From an uncultured Bacteroides sp. (GTDB lineage Bacteria > Bacteroidota > Bacteroidia > Bacteroidales > Bacteroidaceae), in contig UQTJ01000014.1 of assembly GCA_900544075.1 (NCBI GenBank), positions 1 to 64,000 on the forward strand: a stretch of DNA of 64,000 bases, read 5' to 3'. The notes below the pieces were generated by a model that saw only the letters and a list, made by a program, of their open reading frames with translations, made no database searches and was not told the DNA's origin. The position numbers and the translations under genes were made by a program. Below are positions 45,910-53,659 of this stretch, one piece after another. How positions within the stretch are numbered: the first letter of the stretch is position 1; the number at the start of each line of letters is the position of its first letter.

Positions 45910-46569
45910 ATGAATTGGTTAGAGCAAGTTACTATACTGGATTTATTGGTTAAGGGTTTTGTTATTGGGGTAGTGGTTTCGGCACCACTCGGACCCGTTG
46001 GCGTTCTTTGTATTCAGCGAACACTGAATAAGGGACGTTGGTTCGGTTTTGTAACAGGTCTTGGCGCTGCACTGAGCGATATAGGCTATTCATTGATAAC
46101 AGGTTACGGCATGAGTTTCATGGACGAACTTATAATCAAGAACCAGACTTTGTTGCAGATAGTAGGTAGTATAATGCTCCTTGCCTTCGGTATTTACACA
46201 TTCAGAAGTAACCCCGTGAAAGCGTTGCGTCCCGTTTCCGGTAAACGAGGTTCGTATCTTCATAATTTCATAACAGCATTTTTTGTTACATTGTCCAATC
46301 CGCTGATTATCTTTCTCTTTGTAGGTCTTTTTGCGAGATTTTCTTTCGTTATGCCTGGAAGTCCAGTAGGATTTCAGCTGGTCGGATATGTGGCTATCGT
46401 GTTAGGTGCCCTTACATGGTGGTTCAGTATTACATATTTCGTCAATAAGGTTCGCAACCATTTCAATGTCCGTGGCATTTGGATACTTAACCGTGTCATC
46501 GGAGTTATAGTCATAGTTGCATCAATCATAGGTTTAGGACTTGCATTATTAGGAAATTCAATATATTGA
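45910..46569 (+). CDS. LysE family translocator
   Basis: The start at ATG 45910 (MNWLEQVTILDLLVKGF) is chosen over an upstream GTG at 45823, which adds 29 residues without family similarity. The 219-residue product has six hydrophobic helices and the LysE/RhtB pattern (SAPLGPVGVLCIQRTLNKGRWFGFVTGLGAA near the N-terminus). It is an amino-acid or metabolite exporter of unknown substrate. A promoter-like CATCTTTGC ends only 4 nt before the ATG, so the message may be leaderless or nearly so. First gene of a unit with DUF4924, rfbD and prfC. Confidence 0.85.
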   Translation: MNWLEQVTILDLLVKGFVIGVVVSAPLGPVGVLCIQRTLNKGRWFGFVTGLGAALSDIGYSLITGYGMSFMDELIIKNQTLLQIVGSIMLLAFGIYTFRSNPVKALRPVSGKRGSYLHNFITAFFVTLSNPLIIFLFVGLFARFSFVMPGSPVGFQLVGYVAIVLGALTWWFSITYFVNKVRNHFNVRGIWILNRVIGVIVIVASIIGLGLALLGNSIY

Positions 46570-46570
46570 T

Positions 46571-47113
46571 ATGTATATTTCTCAACAGTTAAAACAGCAG
46601 AATATTGCGGAATATCTGCTTTATATGTGGCAGATAGAGGACTTGCTTCGTGCTTATCATTTTGACATGAACAGGATTAAGAAAGACATAGTGGACCCTT
46701 ATCCTGTGACAGACGAACAGAAAGCGACACTGTTCCAATGGTATAAGGACCTTGCAAACATGATGCACGACGAAGGTGTCATGGAGAAAGGCCATATCCA
46801 GATAAACAAGAACATAATAGTCTGGCTTACAGACCTCCATCTTCAGTTGCTCCGTTCTCCTAAATATCCGTATTACAGTGCAGCATATTATAAGGCTCTT
46901 CCTTTCATAGTGGAACTGAGAGCCAAGGGGGCAGACAAGGATGTTCCGGAGTTGGAAACATGTTTTGATGCCATGTATGGCGTATTGATGCTGAAACTTC
47001 AGAAAAAGGAAATAAGCGAGGAAACACAGAAAGCCATTAAAGTGATAAGCGACCTTCTGGCTATTCTTGCAGATTATTATATAAAAGATAAGAAAGGAGA
47101 ATTGGAGTTATGA
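46571..47113 (+). CDS. DUF4924 family protein
   Basis: A 180-residue, mostly helical cytoplasmic protein (MYISQQLKQQNIAEYLLYMWQIEDLLRAY) of a family confined to Bacteroidetes, with no known function. It lies 1 nt after the LysE gene stop and overlaps the rfbD ATG by 4 bp (47110-47113), so it is translated together with its neighbours. Confidence 0.85.
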   Translation: MYISQQLKQQNIAEYLLYMWQIEDLLRAYHFDMNRIKKDIVDPYPVTDEQKATLFQWYKDLANMMHDEGVMEKGHIQINKNIIVWLTDLHLQLLRSPKYPYYSAAYYKALPFIVELRAKGADKDVPELETCFDAMYGVLMLKLQKKEISEETQKAIKVISDLLAILADYYIKDKKGELEL

Positions 47114-47967
47114 AAAATATACTTGTAACCGGTGCCAACGGTCAGCTTGGCAATGAAATGCGTATCTTGTCGGAATCATATCCGGAATACAGATATTTCT
47201 TTACAGATGTAGCAGAACTTGATATCTGCAATGAACAGGCTGTAATGGATTATGTAATGTCAAACGACATAAATATCATAGTAAATTGTGCCGCATATAC
47301 GGCTGTCGATAAAGCAGAAGACAATGTAGAACTGTGCACTATGCTGAATCAGCATGCTCCGGGTTTCCTTGCCAAAGCTGCAAAAGCCAATAACGGATAC
47401 CTCATTCAGGTATCTACTGATTATGTATTCGACGGAACTGCACATATCCCCTACCGTGAAAATGCCGAAACCTGTCCTAACTCTGTTTACGGTGTAACCA
47501 AACTCGGTGGAGAAAAGGAAGCATTCAAGTATTGCCCTGAAACAATGGTTATAAGAACAGCATGGCTGTATTCCTCTTTCGGCAATAACTTCGTAAAAAC
47601 CATGATGCGTCTTGGAAGAGAAAGAGATACCTTAGGTGTGATTTTCGACCAGATAGGGACTCCTACTTACGCTCGCGACCTTGCAGTAGCCATATTCGCA
47701 GCCATCGACAAAGGAATAGTTCCGGGAGTATATCATTTCAGCAACGAGGGTGTTTGTTCATGGTATGATTTCACTAAAGCAATCCATACCATTGCCGGCA
47801 TTCAGGGATGCAATGTAAAACCGCTTCACACTGAGGATTATCCTACCAAAGCCACACGTCCTCACTATTCTGTACTCGACAAGACCAAAATTAAGGAAAC
47901 TTATGGAATAGAGATACCATACTGGATGGACAGCCTTAAGGAGTGTATGGAGATATTAATGAAATAA
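47110..47967 (+). CDS. rfbD: dTDP-4-dehydrorhamnose reductase
   Basis: A 285-residue short-chain dehydrogenase-like enzyme for the last step of dTDP-L-rhamnose synthesis. The NAD(P)-binding loop is VTGANGQLGNEM (6-17), the catalytic YxxxK is YGVTKLGGE (about 129-137), and STDYVFDG lies before it. The other rfb genes are not in the window, so it is a detached copy in a housekeeping operon, a common arrangement in Bacteroidetes. Confidence 0.93.
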   Translation: MKNILVTGANGQLGNEMRILSESYPEYRYFFTDVAELDICNEQAVMDYVMSNDINIIVNCAAYTAVDKAEDNVELCTMLNQHAPGFLAKAAKANNGYLIQVSTDYVFDGTAHIPYRENAETCPNSVYGVTKLGGEKEAFKYCPETMVIRTAWLYSSFGNNFVKTMMRLGRERDTLGVIFDQIGTPTYARDLAVAIFAAIDKGIVPGVYHFSNEGVCSWYDFTKAIHTIAGIQGCNVKPLHTEDYPTKATRPHYSVLDKTKIKETYGIEIPYWMDSLKECMEILMK

Positions 47968-47982
47968 AGATTTAAAAGACGA

Positions 47983-48042
47983 GTTGTTAGATATTAGTTC
48001 TTAGTTTTTAGATCTAACAACTGACAACCAACGACTAACAAC
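47983..48042. repeat. 7-nt phased repeat with inverted arms
   Basis: Left arm GTTGTTA, GATATTA, GTTCTTA, GTTTTTA (47983-48010). Right arm TAACAAC, TGACAAC, CAACGAC, TAACAAC (48015-48042). The arms are reverse complements in phase. It lies between rfbD and prfC inside the operon, so it is likely transcribed. Confidence 0.85.
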
Positions 48043-48052
48043 TAAATAATAT

Positions 48053-49621
48053 ATGAATCAGGAAATAGAAAGAAGACGTACGTTTGCCATTATCGCCCAT
48101 CCTGATGCCGGAAAGACATCGTTGACTGAGAAACTCTTGCTTTTCGGAGGTCAGATTCAGGTGGCCGGTGCGGTAAAATCAAACAAAATCAAGAAAACAG
48201 CGACATCCGACTGGATGGACATCGAAAAGCAGCGTGGTATTTCCGTTACCACATCCGTGATGGAGTTCGACTATAACGACTATAAGGTTAATATCCTTGA
48301 CACTCCGGGACACCAGGACTTTGCCGAAGATACTTACCGTACACTTACTGCTGTGGATAGTGTTATCATCGTTGTCGATGGTGCGAAAGGTGTGGAAACT
48401 CAGACAAGAAAGCTGATGGAGGTATGTCGTATGCGTAACACTCCGGTAATCATCTTTGTGAATAAGATGGACCGTGAGGCCAAGGACCCGTTCGATTTGC
48501 TTGACGAACTTGAAGAAGAACTCGTCATTCAGGTACGCCCTCTTACATGGCCTATCGAGAGTGGACCACGTTTCCGAGGCGTATATAATATATATGAGCA
48601 GAAACTGAACCTTTTCCAGCCTTCAAAGCAGGTTGTTACAGAAAAGGTAGAGGTAGATATCAATACAGAGGAACTTGACAATCATATCGGCCATGATCTT
48701 GCAGACAAACTCCGCGGCGAACTTGAGCTGATTGATGGAGTATATCCTGAATTCAATGTAGAAGAATATCTTAAGGGTGATGTAGCTCCTGTGTTCTTCG
48801 GTTCTGCCCTCAACAACTTCGGTGTTCAGGAATTGCTGGACTGTTTCGTAGAGATTGCTCCGAGTCCTCGTCCTGTCACAGCAGTTGAACGTACAGTAAA
48901 TCCTGATGAACCTAAATTTACAGGATTTATCTTCAAGATAACAGCCAATATTGACCCTAACCACCGTTCTTGCGTAGCATTCTGTAAGGTATGTTCAGGA
49001 AAGTTCACCCGTAACACTCCATATCTGCACGTACGCCATAACAAGACAATGCGTTTTTCTTCGCCTACACAGTTTATGGCACAGCGCAAAACTACAGTAG
49101 ACGAGGCTTGGGCCGGAGATATCATAGGTTTGCCGGACAATGGAACATTCAAGATTGGTGACACTCTGACTGAAGGAGAAAATCTTCACTTCAAAGGTCT
49201 GCCAAGCTTCTCACCGGAAATGTTCAAATACATCGAGAATGCCGACCCTGTGAAGACAAAACAGCTCAACAAGGGTATCGACCAGCTTATGGACGAAGGT
49301 GTGGCACAGCTCTTTGTAAACCAGTTTAACGGTCGCAAGATTATCGGTACTGTAGGTCAGTTGCAGTTCGAAGTAATCCAGTACCGCCTTGAAAACGAGT
49401 ATAACGCAAAATGCCGCTGGGAGCCTGTAAGTCTTTATAAAGCATGCTGGATTGAGAGTGATGACCCGGAAGAACTTGAAGCATTCAAGAAGCGTAAATA
49501 CCAGTATATGGCAAAAGACCGTGACGGAAGAGATGTATTCCTTGCCGACAGTGGATACGTGCTTCAGATGGCACAGATGGACTTCAAACACATCAAGTTC
49601 CATTTCACTTCTGAATTCTGA
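48053..49621 (+). CDS. prfC: Peptide chain release factor 3
   Basis: A 522-residue translational GTPase that recycles RF1/RF2 from the ribosome. G1 AHPDAGKTSLTEK (16-28), G2/G3 with RGISVTTSV and DTPGHQDF, and G4 NKMD are intact. Length and C-terminal domains fit RF3 rather than EF-G. It ends at a perfect 21-bp terminator. Confidence 0.96.
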   Translation: MNQEIERRRTFAIIAHPDAGKTSLTEKLLLFGGQIQVAGAVKSNKIKKTATSDWMDIEKQRGISVTTSVMEFDYNDYKVNILDTPGHQDFAEDTYRTLTAVDSVIIVVDGAKGVETQTRKLMEVCRMRNTPVIIFVNKMDREAKDPFDLLDELEEELVIQVRPLTWPIESGPRFRGVYNIYEQKLNLFQPSKQVVTEKVEVDINTEELDNHIGHDLADKLRGELELIDGVYPEFNVEEYLKGDVAPVFFGSALNNFGVQELLDCFVEIAPSPRPVTAVERTVNPDEPKFTGFIFKITANIDPNHRSCVAFCKVCSGKFTRNTPYLHVRHNKTMRFSSPTQFMAQRKTTVDEAWAGDIIGLPDNGTFKIGDTLTEGENLHFKGLPSFSPEMFKYIENADPVKTKQLNKGIDQLMDEGVAQLFVNQFNGRKIIGTVGQLQFEVIQYRLENEYNAKCRWEPVSLYKACWIESDDPEELEAFKKRKYQYMAKDRDGRDVFLADSGYVLQMAQMDFKHIKFHFTSEF

Positions 49622-49643
49622 TACTTAAACGTTACAGAACCAC

Positions 49644-49689
49644 AATAAATGAATAAAAGCCGCTAATAAGCGGCTTTTATTCATTTATT
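49644..49689 (+). terminator. Terminator of prfC
   Basis: A perfect 21-bp stem pairs 49644-49664 with 49669-49689 and includes AAAAGCCGCT/AGCGGCTTTT. Confidence 0.9.
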
Positions 49690-49700
49690 ACTACTCTTAG

Positions 49701-49856
49701 TGAACGTGAAATAAACAGTCAGTAAACATCCAATAAACAAGCCCCAAATACGCCTGCCTTAAACAGGCCGACTCTTTTATCTGTTTTATAATCATAAATC
49801 GTTACCACTTCTTTCATAAAGTGTTCATCAACCGTTCATTCAATGTTCACTGAATG
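49701..49856. repeat. 11-bp phased repeat with separated inverted arms
   Basis: Left arm units start at 49701, 49712, 49723 and 49734 (TGAAC/TAAAC type). Right arm units start at 49824, 49835 and 49846 (TTCA type). About 80 bp lie between the arms. It belongs to the family seen at 13071 and 37078. Confidence 0.8.
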
Positions 49857-49894
49857 AAATAAAATTATCAAATAAAATTTAGGGGATAGAATTA

Positions 49895-50085
49895 TAGAAA
49901 AAAAAAGAAGCCGCACCCGAGGCGTGACGAAACTCCGATAGACATGATTTGAGAGCTCATTTCCTTTGTAATCCACCGGCATAAATGCTACCCGAAGGCG
50001 TGGCCCGCCATTAGAATATGAAGCTTGTCTCGGTATTTCTTATAATTTGATGAGTTTCCCGATTCTGCAAGTGCGGCTTTATTTT
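49895..50085 (-). ncRNA. Bacteroidales-1 / 6S-like RNA downstream of rplT
   Basis: A minus-strand unit of about 190 nt with its own promoter (50092-50122). The ends pair (GCCGCAC at 50077-50071 with GTGCGGC at 49916-49910), and the closing stem is followed by a T-run. That makes a long rod with an open centre and internal hairpins, the layout of 6S RNA. From memory, the Rfam motif Bacteroidales-1 is defined by exactly this context (downstream of the L20 gene, Bacteroidetes promoter, terminator) and has been proposed to be the 6S RNA of this phylum. It would bind RNA polymerase in slow growth. A covariance-model search would settle it. Confidence 0.8.
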
Positions 50086-50091
50086 GTATTA

Positions 50092-50122
50092 CAAATATAA
50101 TACAAAAAATTAATATTACAAA
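50092..50122 (-). promoter_or_regulatory. Promoter of the 6S-like RNA
   Basis: The minus strand has TATATTTG at 50099-50092 (-7) and TTTG at 50122-50119 (-33), with a 19-nt spacer. Confidence 0.8.
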
Positions 50123-50145
50123 GTTTTGCCATCATTTTAATACAA

Positions 50146-50177
50146 AAAAGCTGCTCTCATTTGTGAGAACAGCTTTT
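50146..50177 (-). terminator. Terminator of thrS-infC-rpmI-rplT
   Basis: AAAAGCTGCTCTCA (50146-50159) pairs with TGAGAACAGCTTTT (50164-50177) with one G-U pair, then a T-run on the minus strand. Confidence 0.88.
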
Positions 50178-50205
50178 CTTATAACTTTTTATTCCTTAGA
50201 AGCAA

Positions 50206-50556
50206 TTAAGCAGCTTTTGCCTTAGCAACAACAGCCTTGAATGCTTCTGGATGATTCATAGCTAAATCAGCTAAAACCTTACGGTTGATTTCAATACCAG
50301 CTTTGTGCAAAGCACCCATCAGTTTAGAGTATGACATACCTTCCAAACGAGCAGCTGCATTGATACGCTGAATCCACAATGCACGGAAGTTACGTTTCTT
50401 ATTCTTACGGTCACGGTAAGCATAAGTCAAACCTTTTTCCCAAGTATTCTTGGCTACTGTCCATACATTCTTTCTTGCACCAAAGTAACCTCTGGTTAAA
50501 CCTAAAATTTTCTTTCTTCTTGCTCTTGAAGCAACGTGATTTACTGATCTTGGCAT
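50206..50556 (-). CDS. rplT: 50S ribosomal protein L20
   Basis: A 116-residue, strongly basic protein (MPRSVNHVASRARRKKILGLTRGYFGARKNVWTVA at its start). Full length. It binds 23S rRNA early in 50S assembly and in some bacteria represses its own operon. Last gene of infC-rpmI-rplT; 109 bp separate it from rpmI. Confidence 0.98.
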   Translation of the reverse strand: MPRSVNHVASRARRKKILGLTRGYFGARKNVWTVAKNTWEKGLTYAYRDRKNKKRNFRALWIQRINAAARLEGMSYSKLMGALHKAGIEINRKVLADLAMNHPEAFKAVVAKAKAA

Positions 50557-50665
50557 AGTTTTAATTCTTTTTTGAATGAAAGCGCCGATATTTTACAACC
50601 GGACTTAAAGCTAATACATTCGGTTAATAATTTAAATGATACAAAATACGCTTTTAAAGCTAAGA

Positions 50666-50863
50666 TTACTTCATGCAAAGAAGTTCCTTTACCTGAGTCA
50701 TGTTTGAACTGTGAACCAAACCTGAGTGTACAAGGTTTCTTTTCTGTTTCTTAGTCTTCTTAGTCAAAATGTGACTGTGAAAAGCGTGCTTTCTTTTGAT
50801 TTTACCTGTTCCGGTAAGAGCAAATCTTTTTTTAGAACCGGAGTTAGTCTTGATCTTTGGCAT
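50666..50863 (-). CDS. rpmI: 50S ribosomal protein L35
   Basis: A 65-residue basic protein (MPKIKTNSGSKKRFALTGTGK). Full length for L35. It lies between infC and rplT, the universal gene order. Confidence 0.98.
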   Translation of the reverse strand: MPKIKTNSGSKKRFALTGTGKIKRKHAFHSHILTKKTKKQKRNLVHSGLVHSSNMTQVKELLCMK

Positions 50864-50937
50864 CTTGTTTAAATTTTTAATTATTATTATTCTAAAGGCA
50901 ATAACGCACTATACCTGCGCGCTATACGCTCTTGTTT

Positions 50938-51522
50938 TTATTCTTCTACTTCTTCAGCTTTAGCTGGCTTAGCTTGTGGAGCAGCTTTCTTTGGTGCCGG
51001 GCCTTTCTTTGGAGTCAATGATATAATCATTCTCTTACCTTCAAGCAATGGCATCTGCTCTACTTTTGCATACTCTTCCAAGTCGTTTGCGAAGCGTAAC
51101 AAAAGGACTTCGCCCTGTTCCTTAAACAGAATTGAACGTCCCTTGAAGAAAACATATGCTTTTACCTTATCGCCATCCTGCAAGAAACCAATCGCATGCT
51201 TAAGTTTAAAGTTATAATCATGTTCGTCAGTCTGTGGTCCGAAACGGATTTCCTTAACGTTTACTTTAACCTGTTTTGCCTTCTGTTCCTTAGCACGTTT
51301 TTTCAGCTGATAAAGGAATTTAGAATAATCTATAATTCTACAAACCGGTGGAACAGCATTGGGTGAAATTTCAACTAAGTCAGCTTCATGCTCTTCGGCC
51401 ATCTTTAAAGCTTGCGCCAACGGATATACTGCTGATTCAATATCATCGCCCACTATGCGGACTTCTTTGGCACGAATCTGTTCATTGATTCGGTGTTGCC
51501 CTTTTAAATTGTCATTCTTCAT
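50938..51522 (-). CDS. infC: Translation initiation factor IF-3
   Basis: A 194-residue protein with the N-domain (RINEQIRAKEVRIVGDDIES), linker and C-domain (VKEIRFGPQTDEHDYNFKLKHA). It prevents premature subunit joining and checks the initiator tRNA. The start codon here is an ordinary ATG, unlike the AUU of E. coli. The C-terminus carries an Ala/Pro/Lys-rich tail (APKKAAPQAKPAKAEEVEE) beyond the usual end. It has its own promoter inside the end of thrS and a structured leader. Confidence 0.96.
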   Translation of the reverse strand: MKNDNLKGQHRINEQIRAKEVRIVGDDIESAVYPLAQALKMAEEHEADLVEISPNAVPPVCRIIDYSKFLYQLKKRAKEQKAKQVKVNVKEIRFGPQTDEHDYNFKLKHAIGFLQDGDKVKAYVFFKGRSILFKEQGEVLLLRFANDLEEYAKVEQMPLLEGKRMIISLTPKKGPAPKKAAPQAKPAKAEEVEE

Positions 51523-51582
51523 TAATAACTTTTATTCCAGTTTGAATTACGTTTTATAAATTATTCTATTAATAGTTTTTAC

Positions 51583-51633
51583 ACCGTTTTCACGATTTTC
51601 CAACAGATAATCGTGAAAACGGTTGCAAAGTTA
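51583..51633 (-). promoter_or_regulatory. Internal promoter and leader stem-loop of infC
   Basis: The minus strand reads TAACTTTG (51633-51626), a perfect -7 element overlapping the last codons of thrS. The transcript would start near 51620 and open almost at once with a perfect 15-bp stem (51623-51609 with 51597-51583, 11-nt loop). No T-run follows, so this is a 5' structure, not a terminator. It may stabilise the mRNA or be a site for autoregulation by IF3 or L20. Confidence 0.6.
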
Positions 51634-53571
51634 CCATTTATTTATCATATTATGAACTTCTTCTGCAATATTTTTTGCAAAATCTTCGATTTTCATGCTT
51701 CCTTTGTCGCCTTCGCCCTGTTTTCTTACTGCAACTTCACCATTTTCAGCTTCTTTTTCACCAACGATGAGCATGTAAGGGATACGTTTCATTTCGTTAT
51801 CACGTATCTTGCGGCCAATCTTTTCATTTCTGTCATCAACCAAAGCACGGATATCATATTTCTTAAGTTCAAGACGAACCTTATCAGCATAGTCATTGAA
51901 TTTTTCAGAAATAGGAAGGATAGCTACCTGGTCAGGAGTCAACCACAATGGGAACTTACCAGCTGTATGCTCTATAAGCACAGCTACGAAACGTTCCATA
52001 GAGCCGAACGGAGCACGGTGAATCATTACAGGACGGTGTTTCTGGTTGTCAGAGCCCATGTATTCCAACTGGAATCTTTCAGGCAAGTTATAGTCTACCT
52101 GAATAGTACCCAACTGCCAGCGGCGTCCGAGAGCATCTTTCACCATGAAGTCAAGTTTAGGACCATAGAATGCAGCCTCGCCATATTCGATTTTTGCAGG
52201 CAATCCTTTTTCCTGACAAGCCTCGATAATAGCCTGTTCAGCTCTTTCCCAGTTTTCTTCAGATCCGATATATTTTTCGCGGTTCACTTTATCTCTCAAT
52301 GAAATCTGAGCTTCAAAGTTCTCAAGTCCCATAGAAGTGAACACGATTGAAATGATATCCATTACCCTCAAGAACTCATCCTTAACCTGGTCAGGACGGC
52401 AGAACAGGTGAGCATCATCCTGTGTAAAGCTACGCACACGAGTCAAACCGTGCAACTCACCACTCTGTTCGTAACGACATACAGTACCGAACTCAGCAAT
52501 ACGCAAAGGAAGGTCACGATATGAGCGTGGAGAGTTTTTGTATATCATACAGTGATGAGGACAGTTCATAGGCTTCAAGAAGTATTCTTCGCCCTCTTCC
52601 GGAGTGTGGATTGGCTGGAAAGCATCCTTACCGTATTTAGCGTAGTGGCCTGAAGTAACATACAGAAGTTTGTTACCGATTGGCGGACACATTACTTCCT
52701 GATAGTCATATCTTGCCTGAATACGACGCAAGAAATCCTGCAGACGAATACGGAGAGCAGTACCCTTTGGCAACCACATAGGCAAACCTTTACCTACAGT
52801 ATCAGAGAACATGAACAAATCCATCTCCTTACCTATCTTGCGGTGGTCGCGTTTCTTAGCTTCTTCAAGCAATACGAGATATTCGTCAAGCATTTTCTTC
52901 TTAGGGAAAGAAATACCGTAGATACGTGTCATCTGCTTACGGTCTTCCTGACCTCTCCAGTATGCACCTGCTACTGACAACAGTTTCACAGCCTTGATAG
53001 GAGCTGTAGAAGTCAAGTGTGGGCCACGGCACAAGTCTGTAAATGCACCCTGAGTATAAGTAGTGATATGTCCGTCTTCAAGTTCAGAGATAAGTTCGCA
53101 CTTATAAGTTTCTCCTCTTTCGCCGAACATTTTCAATGCATCTTCCTTAGATATGCTTTCACGAACCAAGGCTTCTTTTTTAGCAGCCAGTTCCATCATC
53201 TTCTTTTCGATTGCAGGCAGGTCACCTTCTTTAATTACAGCCTCACCCGGATCTACATCATAATAGAAACCGTTTTCGATAGCCGGACCGATACCGAACT
53301 GAATTCCAGGATACAGTTCCTGAAGTGCTTCAGCAAGCAAGTGTGCACTTGTATGCCAGAACGCATGTTTACCCTGTTCGTCATCCCATTTGTAAAGAAC
53401 AAATTCAGCATCTTCGTTTATAGGACGACTCAAATCAATAGTCTCACCATTAACACTGCACGCCAACACATCCTGAGCCAGACGAGAGCTAATGCTTTCT
53501 GCTATTTGCAGACCGGTTACACCTTCGTTGTATTCACGAACCGAACCATCCGGGAAAGTTATCTTAATCAT
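51631..53571 (-). CDS. thrS: Threonyl-tRNA synthetase
   Basis: A 646-residue class II synthetase. An N-terminal TGS domain (MIKITFPDGSVREYNEGVTG) is followed by the editing domain with HTSAHLLAEAL, the catalytic core with the zinc ligand Cys in MNCPHHC (about 338-344), and the anticodon domain ending in DQVAILPIS. Full length. First gene of the thrS-infC-rpmI-rplT order also seen in E. coli. Confidence 0.97.
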   Translation of the reverse strand: MIKITFPDGSVREYNEGVTGLQIAESISSRLAQDVLACSVNGETIDLSRPINEDAEFVLYKWDDEQGKHAFWHTSAHLLAEALQELYPGIQFGIGPAIENGFYYDVDPGEAVIKEGDLPAIEKKMMELAAKKEALVRESISKEDALKMFGERGETYKCELISELEDGHITTYTQGAFTDLCRGPHLTSTAPIKAVKLLSVAGAYWRGQEDRKQMTRIYGISFPKKKMLDEYLVLLEEAKKRDHRKIGKEMDLFMFSDTVGKGLPMWLPKGTALRIRLQDFLRRIQARYDYQEVMCPPIGNKLLYVTSGHYAKYGKDAFQPIHTPEEGEEYFLKPMNCPHHCMIYKNSPRSYRDLPLRIAEFGTVCRYEQSGELHGLTRVRSFTQDDAHLFCRPDQVKDEFLRVMDIISIVFTSMGLENFEAQISLRDKVNREKYIGSEENWERAEQAIIEACQEKGLPAKIEYGEAAFYGPKLDFMVKDALGRRWQLGTIQVDYNLPERFQLEYMGSDNQKHRPVMIHRAPFGSMERFVAVLIEHTAGKFPLWLTPDQVAILPISEKFNDYADKVRLELKKYDIRALVDDRNEKIGRKIRDNEMKRIPYMLIVGEKEAENGEVAVRKQGEGDKGSMKIEDFAKNIAEEVHNMINKW

Positions 53572-53611
53572 GATTTTATATTTTAGTCTTATTTTACTTC
53601 AATTTTATCCG

Positions 53612-53619
53612 CAAAAATA
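53612..53619 (-). promoter_or_regulatory. Promoter -7 element of thrS
   Basis: The minus strand reads TATTTTTG, about 40 nt ahead of the thrS start. The -33 element is not clear. Confidence 0.5.
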
Positions 53620-53659
53620 GTAAAAGTTTCTTTAATAGGTTTCTTTTTGAAATAAAATG

